Below, piece by piece: positions 18,287-26,806 of a DNA stretch of 64,000 nt (position 1 is its first letter; each line of letters begins with the position of its first letter). The DNA is from Corynebacterium epidermidicanis (GTDB lineage Bacteria > Actinomycetota > Actinomycetes > Mycobacteriales > Mycobacteriaceae). The translations under genes were made by a program, and so were the position numbers. Below the pieces are notes generated by a model, which did no database searches, had not been told where the DNA came from, and saw nothing but the letters and a program-made list of their open reading frames with translations. The stretch spans positions 1,302,001 to 1,366,000 of the forward strand of contig NZ_CP011541.1 in NCBI RefSeq assembly GCF_001021025.1, read 5' to 3'.

Positions 18287-19141
18287 TTAGCCCTTCACTG
18301 CACCAGCAGCGACACCTTCGATGATGTGCTTTTGGGTGGCCAGGTAGAAAATGACGATAGGAATGATAGCGAGTACGAGCATAGCCATCATGGCACCCAT
18401 GTCTCGGTTACCATTGGAGCCCACGAAACTTTGCACCACGACGGGGATCGTCTTGTATTCGGTCGACAAACCGATCACTAGGTATGGCAGCAGGTAATCG
18501 TTCCACACCCACATCGCGTTGAGGATCGCAACGGTGACGGAGGTTGGCTTGAGCATTGGGAATACTACTCGGAAGTAGTTTTGGAGTGGGCCACAGCCGT
18601 CGATAAGCGCGGCTTCCTCGATCTCCATCGGAATGGACTTAACAAAACCGGCGAACATGAATACCGACAGGCCTGAGCCGAATCCCAAGTACAAGACTAC
18701 GATGCCCAGCGGGTTCGATAGACCGAGCATGTCGGCGATTTTCACGGTTGGGAACATCACCATCTGGAACGGAATCACCATGGAGAACACGAAGAGGAAG
18801 TACAAGCCGGTGGTCCACCACGTCTTGACGCGGGTGATGTAATAGGCGGTGAGGCTAGAGAAGAAGACGATCGCAGCTACCGACAAAATGGTGATGACGA
18901 AAGACCACAGGATCGCCGAGAGGAACCCTTCTTTCATCAGACCCACAGTGTAGTTTTCGAAACCGGCCCACATGTCGCCCAGAGGGAGGGCAAAGGGATT
19001 GTCGGAAATGGCGAACTTCTGTTTGAACGAGTTCTGGAAGATGAAGAAAATTGGACCGAGGAACACGATAGTTAGAAACACTAACACCGCATAAATCACG
19101 CCGGTGGACGCCGGGTTCTTTTTTGAAACTGGTGCGGACAT
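18287..19141 (-). CDS. Carbohydrate ABC transporter permease (MalG/UgpE type)
   Basis: The 284-residue inner permease has six hydrophobic helices and the EAA loop EEAALIDGCGPLQNYFRVVFPMLKP (with the invariant Gly), which docks on the ATPase. It belongs to the carbohydrate uptake transporter 1 class. The start lies two bases after the stop of the partner permease (19144), so the two are tightly coupled. The transported sugar cannot be named: no glycosidase or sugar kinase lies nearby. Confidence 0.93.
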   Translation of the reverse strand: MSAPVSKKNPASTGVIYAVLVFLTIVFLGPIFFIFQNSFKQKFAISDNPFALPLGDMWAGFENYTVGLMKEGFLSAILWSFVITILSVAAIVFFSSLTAYYITRVKTWWTTGLYFLFVFSMVIPFQMVMFPTVKIADMLGLSNPLGIVVLYLGFGSGLSVFMFAGFVKSIPMEIEEAALIDGCGPLQNYFRVVFPMLKPTSVTVAILNAMWVWNDYLLPYLVIGLSTEYKTIPVVVQSFVGSNGNRDMGAMMAMLVLAIIPIVIFYLATQKHIIEGVAAGAVKG

Positions 19142-19143
19142 AA

Positions 19144-19989
19144 CTAGGCCTCTACTTCCCTGCTGCGGGTAGTTTGCAGCTGGAACAGCGCAAACACCAC
19201 TACTACGACGACGAAAATCACTGCTTTTGCCTGGCCGACGCCCTCAACTCCGATGCGCGTGAACATGGTGTTGACGATGTTCAGCGCGACCATTTCCGTC
19301 TTGGCCGCTGGTGCACCGTTGGTGAGCGCGAGATTCTGGTCGAAGAGCTTGAAGGTGTTCGACAGTGTCAGGAAGAGGCAGATGGTGATGGATGGCATGA
19401 CCATCGGAATGGTGACGTTGCGCAAGATCTCCCACTTCCCGGCGCCATCGAGTTGAGCCGCTTCGATGAGCTCAGGTGGGACATTTTGCAGGCCAGCGAT
19501 GTAGATGATCATCATATAACCGATGAGCTGCCAGTTAATCAATACCACGAGGCCAAGGTAGCCGTACTTCCAATCGGCCACGATCGTGGTGCCGTAGTGA
19601 GAGAGCACCGCATTGATCATCGATTGCCAGGTGTATCCCAACACGATGCCACCGATGAGGTTGGGCATGAAGAAGATGGTGCGGAAGAAATTCGTGCCCC
19701 GTAGCTTTCGAGTCAGGATCCACGCGATCGAGAAGGCGAAGATATTCACCGTGATGATCGAAGCCACCACAACGAGGCCAGTAAACACGAATGAGTTCAG
19801 GAACCCCTCGCGCTGGCTAAAAGCTTTCTGGTAATTGTCCAGGCCCACCCACGTCGCATCGGTGATGGTGGTGAAGTCGGTGAAGGAGAGGAAGAAGCCC
19901 ATCACGAAAGGGACTAGGAATGCGATCGCGAAGGCGATGAGTGTGGGAAGCACGAAGATAGGGAAATATTTTTTTAATGATCCCTGCAT
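19144..19989 (-). CDS. Carbohydrate ABC transporter permease (MalF/UgpA type)
   Basis: From ATG at 19989 the protein has 281 residues (MQGSLKKYFPIFVLPTLIAF); an in-frame GTG at 20043 would add 18 residues that do not look like the family. It contains six membrane segments and the EAA loop PPELIEAAQLDGAGKWEILRNVTIPM. It pairs with the downstream MalG-type permease. Upstream, between it and the binding protein gene, lies a long hairpin (20051-20110) that could set the ratio of binding protein to permease. Confidence 0.93.
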   Translation of the reverse strand: MQGSLKKYFPIFVLPTLIAFAIAFLVPFVMGFFLSFTDFTTITDATWVGLDNYQKAFSQREGFLNSFVFTGLVVVASIITVNIFAFSIAWILTRKLRGTNFFRTIFFMPNLIGGIVLGYTWQSMINAVLSHYGTTIVADWKYGYLGLVVLINWQLIGYMMIIYIAGLQNVPPELIEAAQLDGAGKWEILRNVTIPMVMPSITICLFLTLSNTFKLFDQNLALTNGAPAAKTEMVALNIVNTMFTRIGVEGVGQAKAVIFVVVVVVFALFQLQTTRSREVEA

Positions 19990-20050
19990 AACGTCACCAT
20001 CTTTAGGTAATGAATCAAAGGAAACCAGTGCGCATACGGACACCGGCGGA

Positions 20051-20110
20051 GCTCGCGTTGGCCGTCGGGGAAGCTAGCCTGCTATTTCTTCCCTTGCAGC
20101 CAACGCGAGC
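20051..20110 (-). terminator. Long stem-loop between binding-protein and permease genes
   Basis: GCTCGCGTTGGC (20051-20062) and GCCAACGCGAGC (20099-20110) form a perfect 12-bp stem; inside it GGGAAG and CTTCCC form a second stem. It sits in the gap after the binding-protein stop codon. In many sugar ABC operons such a hairpin protects the upstream mRNA or stops part of transcription, so that binding protein exceeds permease. No T-run follows. Confidence 0.6.
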
Positions 20111-20124
20111 GGAACTGCTGGAGA

Positions 20125-21456
20125 CTACTTGCCTGCGCTCTCAGCAGCCCAGCCATCAACGAAGACCTTAACTACTTCGTCCCATGGCATCTTGCCGGCA
20201 GCGTATTGTGCCAGAGCTTGGCCGAAGTCGTTCTTAAACTTCTGAGATGGGAAGTACTGGAAGTCCCAAGGGATGGTAGTCAGATCCTTGTTGTCGATCG
20301 CGGCGGCAACTTCCTTAGCCAGCGGATCGTTAGGCGTATCCGTCTTGCTGAAGTTGTTGAACGGAGCGTTGAATCCAAGGTCATTGATGACGTACTTCTT
20401 GCCTTCATCGGTGGTGAACAACCAGTTGATGAAGTCCACAGAAGCCTTGCGGTTCGCCTCAGGGGCCTTGGCGTTGACGCCTAGGTAATTCTCGGTGCCG
20501 ACGGCAATGCCGGTCTTCTGCTCGTCCGGCAGCCCCATGTAAATAGGCAGGTACTTGACGTTTTCCGGCTTAACCACATTGCCGTTTACCTTGTCGATCT
20601 GGCTCCAAGCCCAGTTGCCGTTTTGTACCATGGCGGCCTTGCCGAGGGCGAACTCAGCCATCGAGTCAGTCACCGCCTTGGAAGGAGCTAGCTTCTTATC
20701 GACGGTGGAGTTGTTCAAGTACAGGTCGAAAATGTTCTTGAAGTCTTCGTTGTACTTGAACTTAAGGTCCTTGGTTTCTTTGGTGCCCAGGTCCTTGAAT
20801 TCTTGGTGTACTGGCAGGTTTGCCAGGTGGGTCTGCCAACGCCAATCCTCGCCAGAAGCAAGGGACGTTGACGCAAAGACGCCTTCAATGCCGAGCTCGG
20901 CCTTCTTGGCCTGCATATCCTCGGAGACAGCCTTGAGGGTTGCGTAATCCTTGACGTCAGCTGCACTCTTAGCCTTCGCATCAGGCAGAGCGAAGTACTT
21001 GTCAAAGATAGCGGCGTTGTAGATCAGACCGTATCCTTCGACAGCGAATGGTACGCCGTAAACTTTGCCATCGGACCCCTTGAGTGCCGGGACGTCCGGG
21101 TTGAGGTTCTTGGTGATTTGTGCGTCGGTCATGTCCGCCATGTATGGCTGCCAGGTTTTCAGTCCGGTTGGGCCGTTGACCTGGAAGATCGTAGGAGCAT
21201 CCTTCTTGCCGATTTCTGCCTTAAGGGTTTGTTCATAGCTGTTGGACGCAGCCGTAACCACCTTGACCTGGACGCCGGTCTTAGCGGTGTAGTCCTTGGC
21301 GATCTTCTGGTACGCGGCATCCTGTTCCGGCTTGAAATTCAGGAAATATACCGATCCCTTGTCGGAATCGCCGCCTCCGCTGGAGCAAGCTACCAATCCG
21401 CTAGCAGCAATTGCTGCAGCAGCAAGGACTGCCGAAATGCGTTTGATTGACTTCAT
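20125..21456 (-). CDS. Sugar ABC transporter substrate-binding lipoprotein
   Basis: This 443-residue solute-binding protein has a lipoprotein signal: basic MKSIKR, a hydrophobic Ala-rich stretch, and the lipobox LVAC with Cys24. The mature part has the extracellular family-1 features (NGNWAWSQI, VGTENYLGVNAKAPE, ASVDFINWLFTTDEGKKYV). After lipid attachment it would sit on the outer face of the membrane and deliver substrate to the two permeases. It is the first gene of its operon; upstream are 450 bp of non-coding DNA with two palindromes. Confidence 0.94.
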   Translation of the reverse strand: MKSIKRISAVLAAAAIAASGLVACSSGGGDSDKGSVYFLNFKPEQDAAYQKIAKDYTAKTGVQVKVVTAASNSYEQTLKAEIGKKDAPTIFQVNGPTGLKTWQPYMADMTDAQITKNLNPDVPALKGSDGKVYGVPFAVEGYGLIYNAAIFDKYFALPDAKAKSAADVKDYATLKAVSEDMQAKKAELGIEGVFASTSLASGEDWRWQTHLANLPVHQEFKDLGTKETKDLKFKYNEDFKNIFDLYLNNSTVDKKLAPSKAVTDSMAEFALGKAAMVQNGNWAWSQIDKVNGNVVKPENVKYLPIYMGLPDEQKTGIAVGTENYLGVNAKAPEANRKASVDFINWLFTTDEGKKYVINDLGFNAPFNNFSKTDTPNDPLAKEVAAAIDNKDLTTIPWDFQYFPSQKFKNDFGQALAQYAAGKMPWDEVVKVFVDGWAAESAGK

Positions 21457-21571
21457 AGGTCAAATCTCCCTATCGAGGTAAGCGAGGTTGCACTGCACGG
21501 ACTGGACATAACCAATCGGAGTTAAATCCACGGAATTCCGAAGAAATCTTGCTGCAACTCGCATCGTTTTT

Positions 21572-21585
21572 CGATCAATTGATCG
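21572..21585. promoter_or_regulatory. Perfect 14-bp palindrome upstream of the sugar ABC operon
   Basis: CGATCAATTGATCG is an exact palindrome 116 bases upstream of the binding-protein start. Symmetric sites of this kind upstream of sugar transporters are usually operators for LacI- or ROK-type repressors. A second short palindrome, CGGAATTCCG, lies at 21531-21540. No regulator gene lies next to it, so the cognate protein is unknown. Confidence 0.45.
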
Positions 21586-21853
21586 TTCCCCTTAAGGTTA
21601 GCTCATGTGACATCTCAACTAATAAAAAGATTCATATAATTTGCATCACGGTGTGCCCTGAGGCGCATTTGGGAATTATCAGCGTATTTCCCGGTGGTCA
21701 GCGGGAGCAAGAGCTCGTTGCCGTATAAAACGAGATGTCGCCCACAACCGCTACCGTGGGCAGGCCAATGGTTATTACCGGCCTGGTGACCTGTGGGGAC
21801 CTCTCTCCTTGTCTCGGTTGTAAACTTCCCCAACGTCCCAAGGGGACGTGGGC

Positions 21854-21898
21854 AAAAAAAGAACCCGGCTGCCCCACGCATGTGGTACAACCGGGCTG
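21854..21898 (-). terminator. Rho-independent terminator after the sugar ABC ATPase gene
   Basis: Read leftward, an 11-bp stem (AGCCCGGTTGT with GGCAGCCGGGTT, three G-U pairs) is followed by TTCTTTTTTT. It begins 16 bases after the ATPase stop codon. This ends the fhs/ATPase transcript before the binding-protein operon. Confidence 0.8.
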
Positions 21899-21913
21899 CA
21901 CAGTTCCAACCGC

Positions 21914-23053
21914 CTAGTTAGGCAGCCGCTCCCCTGTGCTGGCGAGGAAGTTGTGCTGCTCGCCTTCCTTGATTTTCACCCACACGATCGCGCCAGCCCC
22001 CGGAGCTGTGTGTGGTGCCGTGCGGATCACGATCTGGTTGTCGGCGGAGTTGTGATCCGGGTTGGAGTCCGTACCGGAGCTGATAGAGCCGCCGCCTTCG
22101 AGCACGCCGTAAATGTAGGCATCGGAGCCAAGCTCCTCGACGAGCGTAACTCGAACTGGGAATGCCCCAGGAGTGCTTTCTGCTACCAGGTCGAGGCTTT
22201 CAGGTCGGAATCCGATGACGACTTGCTTTTCACCAACGGAAGCAAGTGCTTCCTGGGTAGCGGCCGACAGCGGGATGCGGGCCTTGCCCGTGACACCAAT
22301 GCCATCCTGGACATCAAAAGTGCCGAGGTTCATAGCCGGTGAGCCAATGAAACCTGCAACGAACTCATTGACGGGCGTTTCATAAAGCTCGCGTGGAGTG
22401 CCGACCTGCTGCAGGATACCTCGGTTAAGTACGGCGATGCGGTCACCCATCGTTAGGGCCTCGGTTTGGTCGTGGGTAACGTACAGGGTGGTCACGCCTA
22501 GTTCTCGTTGCAGAGCAGCGATCTGCGTACGGGTCTGCACGCGCAGCTTGGCATCCAAGTTGGACAATGGTTCGTCCATCAAGAACACCTTCGGCTTGCG
22601 GACGATTGCCCGGCCCATCGCCACGCGCTGACGCTGGCCACCAGACAGCGCCTTCGGCTTCCGGTCGAGGTATTCGGTGAGGCCCAGCGTGCGAGCGACT
22701 TCCTCTACTCGGCGATTGATTTCTTCTTTCGACTGGCCCGCGATTTTCAGCGCGAACCCCATGTTCTCGCGCACACTCATGTGTGGGTATAGCGCATAGT
22801 TCTGGAAGACCATCGCAATATCACGGTCTTTGGGCGCCTCTTTCGTGACGTCTTTGCCGTCGATAAGCACGCGCCCATCGTTGACTTCTTCCAAGCCAGC
22901 AAGCATACGCAGGGTGGTTGACTTGCCGCAGCCCGAGGGTCCGACGAGTACGAGGAACTCGCCATCTGCGACATCGAGGGTGAAGCTATCCACCGAAGGG
23001 GTGGTGGCGCCAGGATAAATCCGGGTGGCGCGGTCAAAACTAACAGTTGCCAT
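21914..23053 (-). CDS. msmK: Sugar ABC transporter ATPase (MsmK/UgpC/MalK type)
   Basis: From ATG at 23053, preceded by GGAGG eight bases upstream, the protein has 379 residues; an earlier in-frame start at 23131 lacks such a site. Motifs: Walker A GPSGCGKSTT, Q-loop VFQNYALYPHMSV, signature LSGGQRQRVAMGRAI, Walker B VFLMDEPLSNLDAKL, switch TLYVTHDQTEA, then a TOBE domain from ~residue 240. It would energise the two nearby permeases, and like other MsmK proteins may serve more than one sugar transporter. It is separated from them by a terminator, so it is a separate transcription unit, possibly with fhs. Confidence 0.93.
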   Translation of the reverse strand: MATVSFDRATRIYPGATTPSVDSFTLDVADGEFLVLVGPSGCGKSTTLRMLAGLEEVNDGRVLIDGKDVTKEAPKDRDIAMVFQNYALYPHMSVRENMGFALKIAGQSKEEINRRVEEVARTLGLTEYLDRKPKALSGGQRQRVAMGRAIVRKPKVFLMDEPLSNLDAKLRVQTRTQIAALQRELGVTTLYVTHDQTEALTMGDRIAVLNRGILQQVGTPRELYETPVNEFVAGFIGSPAMNLGTFDVQDGIGVTGKARIPLSAATQEALASVGEKQVVIGFRPESLDLVAESTPGAFPVRVTLVEELGSDAYIYGVLEGGGSISSGTDSNPDHNSADNQIVIRTAPHTAPGAGAIVWVKIKEGEQHNFLASTGERLPN

Positions 23054-23150
23054 GAGAATTTCCTCCATCGGCAGGTACGTGCCGAACGATCCGAGTGATG
23101 AGGCAGGTGCACAGCGCTTATCGACGCACACCTGTCCCCAACTCTAGCAC

Positions 23151-24854
23151 CTAAAACAGCCCGGAAATTTGGCCTTCATCATCTACATCAATGTTGAGCG
23201 CGGCCGGTAGTTTCGGCAGGCCCGGCATCGTCATCACATCGCCAGTGAGAGCAACGACGAAGCCTGCGCCCGTGCGAGGTCGTAATGCGCGAACGTGCAG
23301 AGTATGGCCCGTCGGAGCGCCGAGAGCGCTCGGGTCGTCGGAAAAGCTGTACTGGGTTTTTGAAACACAGACGGGGAGCGTGTCCCAGCCATTAGCCTTC
23401 AAGTAAGCCAAGTCCTTCAGAGCCTGGCCACTGAGCTGAACACCGGCTGCGCCATAGATTTCGCGGGCGATGGTGTTCAAGCTTGCTTCAATGCCGAGTG
23501 CTGGATCGTAGAGTGGCTGGTTGGTGGGCTCGTGTGACTCGAGGTATTCCAGGACGGCGTCGGCAAGCTCGCGGGCCCCTTCCCCACCTTGGGACCACAC
23601 CTCGGTTTCCACCACTCGGAAGCCCAGCTGAGCACCCCACGTCTTAACGAGGGCAACTTCCTCGGAAGTGTCAGCGGTGAATCGGTTCAAAGCTACGATC
23701 GGTGTTTGGCCAAACTTGGCAATGTTGGTGCAGTGTCGGGTAAGGTTTGCCAGACCTTGCTCGAGCGCGACCAAGTTTTCCTGATTGAGTTCCTCGCGGG
23801 AGAGGCCACCATTGAATTTCAATGAGCGAATCGTCGCGACCACGACAACGGCTGAGTAATCAAAACCACCGGCACGGGCCTTTATGTCGAAAAACTTCTC
23901 CGCGCCAAGGTCAGAACCGAAACCAGCCTCGGTGAGCACAATGTCCGCATACTGCATAGCCGTATTGGTAGCGATGAGCGAGTTGCAGCCGTGCGCGATG
24001 TTGGCAAATGGACCACCGTGTACGAAAGCTGGGGTTCCACCCAGGGTTTGCACCAAGTTGGGGTTGATTGCATCGCGCAGTTGGGCAGCCAGCGAGCCAG
24101 CTACCTGTAGATCTTTGACGAAAACCGGTTGCTGGTCGTAGTTTTGGCCGACGACGATATTGCCGATCCGCGTCTTCAAATCCGCGAAATCCTTGGCGAG
24201 GCACAACACTGCCATGATCTCTGAAGCGGCGGTGATGTCAAAGCCAGTTTCAATTGGCGTGCCATGGGCAGGGCCACCGAGCCCAGTGACGATATTGCGT
24301 AGGGAGCGATCGTTGACATCGAGGCAGCGACGCCACGTAATGCGACGAGGGTCGATCCGCAGCTCGTTGCCCTGCTGAATGTGATTATCAATCAGGGCGG
24401 CCAGGGTATTGTTCGCTGCAGCGATGGCATGCAAATCGCCGGTGAAGTGCAGGTTGATGTCATCCATCGGCACGATCTGGCTGTAGCCACCTCCGGCGGC
24501 GCCGCCTTTGATACCCATGACAGGGCCTTGCGATGGTTCCCGAATCGCTACGATAGTTCGCTGCCCAGCGGCACGCACCGCGTCAGACAGACCGATCAAC
24601 ACGGTCGACTTGCCCTCCCCTGCTGGAGTTGGTGACATTGCGGTCACCAAAACCAAGCGAGCGCAATGTGCCTTCTCACCCAAAGAAGCGACGTCGATTT
24701 TCGCCTTGTTACGGCCGTATCCAATTACCGCAGACACCGGCAGGCCTGCGCGCTCGGCTATGTCGGAGATGGGAAGAAGTGAGTGTGTAAGCGCGATTTC
24801 GGCATCGGATGGCTGGGGCTGCACAGTTGGTTCGGCAGGCTGCTTAAATGTCAT
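23151..24854 (-). CDS. fhs: Formate-tetrahydrofolate ligase
   Basis: This 567-residue enzyme makes 10-formyl-THF from formate, ATP and THF. The P-loop TPAGEGKSTVLIGL, the glycine-rich MGIKGGAAGGGYSQIVPM and the NLHFTGDLHAI block are family hallmarks, and the length is near the usual 550-560. Fhs is patchy among corynebacteria in my general knowledge. It lies between the sugar ATPase gene and the dcu terminator on the same strand. It would supply one-carbon units for purines and, through THF interconversion, for the B12-dependent methionine synthase found 6 kb away. Confidence 0.95.
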   Translation of the reverse strand: MTFKQPAEPTVQPQPSDAEIALTHSLLPISDIAERAGLPVSAVIGYGRNKAKIDVASLGEKAHCARLVLVTAMSPTPAGEGKSTVLIGLSDAVRAAGQRTIVAIREPSQGPVMGIKGGAAGGGYSQIVPMDDINLHFTGDLHAIAAANNTLAALIDNHIQQGNELRIDPRRITWRRCLDVNDRSLRNIVTGLGGPAHGTPIETGFDITAASEIMAVLCLAKDFADLKTRIGNIVVGQNYDQQPVFVKDLQVAGSLAAQLRDAINPNLVQTLGGTPAFVHGGPFANIAHGCNSLIATNTAMQYADIVLTEAGFGSDLGAEKFFDIKARAGGFDYSAVVVVATIRSLKFNGGLSREELNQENLVALEQGLANLTRHCTNIAKFGQTPIVALNRFTADTSEEVALVKTWGAQLGFRVVETEVWSQGGEGARELADAVLEYLESHEPTNQPLYDPALGIEASLNTIAREIYGAAGVQLSGQALKDLAYLKANGWDTLPVCVSKTQYSFSDDPSALGAPTGHTLHVRALRPRTGAGFVVALTGDVMTMPGLPKLPAALNIDVDDEGQISGLF

Positions 24855-25020
24855 GACTATTACTCTATCCAGTTGTGGCGAGTTGGGGAATGGAATATAA
24901 GCGTTGATTGCCTTCGAGGTTGCTCAGATTTGGCGGCGGCTTCAGGCGGTCAGTGCAACATTTTGTACCATCTGAAAGGCACTCGGCGCGCCGCTAGTTG
25001 ATCGGCGCGACCACGCACGA

Positions 25021-25071
25021 AAACGCCTTCGAGCTAGCACCAGCAAGCGTCGCCGGTGCTAGCTCGAAGGC
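25021..25071 (-). terminator. Strong rho-independent terminator after dcu
   Basis: GCCTTCGAGCTAGCACC (25025-25041) and GGTGCTAGCTCGAAGGC (25055-25071) form a perfect 17-bp stem with a 13-base loop. Read leftward it is followed by GTTTTCG. It lies 23 bases after the stop of the C4-dicarboxylate transporter gene. Confidence 0.9.
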
Positions 25072-25093
25072 CGCATCTATCGGGGCAGTTGAA

Positions 25094-26404
25094 CTAGATC
25101 ATCACAGACCCGAAGAGGAAACCGAGAATCACTGCAAAAGTGATGGCCAGCGTACCTGGGATGATGAAGGAGTGGTTGAAGACGTATTTGCCGATTCGCG
25201 TAGAACCGGTGTCGTCCATTTCGACCGCTGCCAGTAGCGTTGGGTAAGTAGGCAGGATAAACAGTGCGGACACTGCTGCGAAGGAGGCGACAGCTGTGAG
25301 TGGGGAAACCCCGACGGCAAGAGCTGCCGGAAGCAGAGCCTTAGCGGTCGCCGCCTGGGAGTACAGCAGTGCGGCGGCGAAGAAGAGCACCACAGCGAGC
25401 ATCCAAGGGTAATCCTTGAGCACGTTTCCGGACAGGCGCTTGATGTCTTCGATGTAGTGGTTAATCAGCGTGGTGCCCAACCAGGCGACACCGAGCACGC
25501 AGATGCAGGCAGACATCCCAGAGCGGAACACTGAGGTTTGCAGGATGGTGTCAGCCTTGAGCTTGCAGATGAGGGTGATTGCCGTTGCTGCGGCCAGCAT
25601 GATGGCCATGATGGCTTCGTTGCGTGGGATGCTTGGATTCTTAATTAGTCCTACCTGGTCGGAGATGGCGGTGGCGTAAGCCATGACTACCAAGATGGCA
25701 ACCAAGAAGATCATGACGGAAGCCTTGGCGCCCTTTACTGGGGTGTAGTCGTTTTTACCGCTCGGCGGTTGAACGGTGCCGTTGGCGAGGCGCTCCTGGT
25801 ACACAGGATCGTCTTTGAGGTCCTTGCCGAGGAAGTTCGTGATGAACGCGGCGAGGATAACGGCGATGAAAGTAGACAGCAGGAACACTGCCAGCATCGA
25901 CAGGTAGCCAACGCCGAGTGGCTCCATGAGGGAGGCCATGAACACTACGGCTGCGGAAATTGGTGATGCCGTAATAGCCATCTGAGAAGCGACGACAGCG
26001 ATTGAAAGTGGACGGGATGGGCGCACGCCTCCTTCTTTCGCCACTTCAGCGATAACGGGGAGCGTCGAAAAGGCTGTGTGGCCGGTTCCGCAGAACACGG
26101 TCATAAGCCAGGTGACGATTGGCGCCCAAATCGTAATCTGCTTGGGGTTCTTCCTGAGTGCTTTCTCGGCGAGGTAAACGAGGTAGTCGAGACCACCAGC
26201 TTTCTGCATGGCGGCGATAGCTGCGATGACAGCCATGATGATGCCGATAACATCGAATGGAATATCTTTGATGGTCACGGGCACGCCGGTCAGTCCTAGG
26301 AGCAGAACGCCAGCGCCACCCGCGAAACCGATTGCGATGGAGCCGAGGCGCGCGCCTAGAAAGATCGCGGCGAGAACGATGATGATTTGAAGTGCGAGTA
26401 ACAC
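25094..26404 (-). CDS. dcuA: Anaerobic C4-dicarboxylate transporter, DcuA/DcuB family
   Basis: The 436-residue membrane protein has the family length and about ten hydrophobic segments. Landmarks are the opening MLLALQIIIVLAAIFLGARLG, FCGTGHTAFSTLPVIAEVAKEGGVRPSRPLSIAVVASQMAITASPISAA and the late FILPTYPTLLAAVEMDDTGSTRIGKYVFNHSF. Dcu carriers exchange fumarate, malate or aspartate for succinate. aspA (aspartase) lies 400 bp upstream on the same strand, and that pairing suggests aspartate import, deamination to fumarate and succinate export. DcuA versus DcuB cannot be separated here with certainty. Confidence 0.92.
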   Translation of the reverse strand: MLLALQIIIVLAAIFLGARLGSIAIGFAGGAGVLLLGLTGVPVTIKDIPFDVIGIIMAVIAAIAAMQKAGGLDYLVYLAEKALRKNPKQITIWAPIVTWLMTVFCGTGHTAFSTLPVIAEVAKEGGVRPSRPLSIAVVASQMAITASPISAAVVFMASLMEPLGVGYLSMLAVFLLSTFIAVILAAFITNFLGKDLKDDPVYQERLANGTVQPPSGKNDYTPVKGAKASVMIFLVAILVVMAYATAISDQVGLIKNPSIPRNEAIMAIMLAAATAITLICKLKADTILQTSVFRSGMSACICVLGVAWLGTTLINHYIEDIKRLSGNVLKDYPWMLAVVLFFAAALLYSQAATAKALLPAALAVGVSPLTAVASFAAVSALFILPTYPTLLAAVEMDDTGSTRIGKYVFNHSFIIPGTLAITFAVILGFLFGSVMI

Positions 26405-26806
26405 TTTGAAACTTCCCTTGGGTCGGTCGCAGTGGACCAGGCCAGATCACTGAACCGGCACTGCACTACGGGGTAGCCTGGCCGGGAAGGTCGATGTGGC
26501 ACGAAGTGGTGGATGTCTTCGGCTCGTTTCACTCTTAGCCGCGCACGTCGTTGCGATCGTGTCTCAAGTATCCCGCTCAACCAGGACTATTCACTTATGA
26601 AAACTTACTAATACTAATTATGAATCAACTGTCCGATTGTGTCCAATGAGTGTGGGTATTCCCACAAAGCATGGCTGGGTAGTTGGCCGCTCTGCCTTAT
26701 CGACGCCAGCCACCTGCGATTCCTCTAGAGTTGAACCCAACCAACCGCAAACAATCGGGCGCAACTACGGTAAACTGCCCACATTGCGCCCGATTCTGCT
26801 AGTTGT
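26405..26806. other. 402-bp gap between dcu and aspA
   Basis: No gene is visible. The right end holds the aspA terminator (26753-26795). The left half must hold the dcu promoter, read leftward; the AT-rich stretch near 26590-26625 is the best place for it, but I cannot fix the boxes. A CTTATCGACG motif occurs at 26696-26705. Confidence 0.5.
26753..26795 (-). terminator. Stem-loop terminator after aspA
   Basis: AATCGGGCGCAA (26753-26764) and TTGCGCCCGATT (26784-26795) form a perfect 12-bp stem. In leftward reading it lies 11 bases after the aspA stop and is followed by a G/T-rich stretch starting GTTTG. Confidence 0.8.

Larger units (their letters stand above)
21457..21913. other. 457-bp intergenic region between binding-protein gene and ATPase gene
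   Basis: I see no gene here. It holds the msmK-side terminator (21854-21898), a 7-bp hairpin ACGTCCC/GGGACGT at 21833-21849, an inverted repeat GCCCAC/GTGGGC near 21740-21760, the palindromes at 21531-21540 and 21572-21585, and a run ATGTGACATCTCA at 21605-21617. Its position implies that it is the promoter/operator region of the sugar transporter operon, read leftward. Confidence 0.6.

Noticed and set aside
21854..21898. CRISPR-like repeat from the AACCCGG/AACCGGG pair
   Set aside because: The two strings are arms of one hairpin followed by a T-run in minus orientation, hence a terminator. No regularly spaced direct repeats occur in the window.
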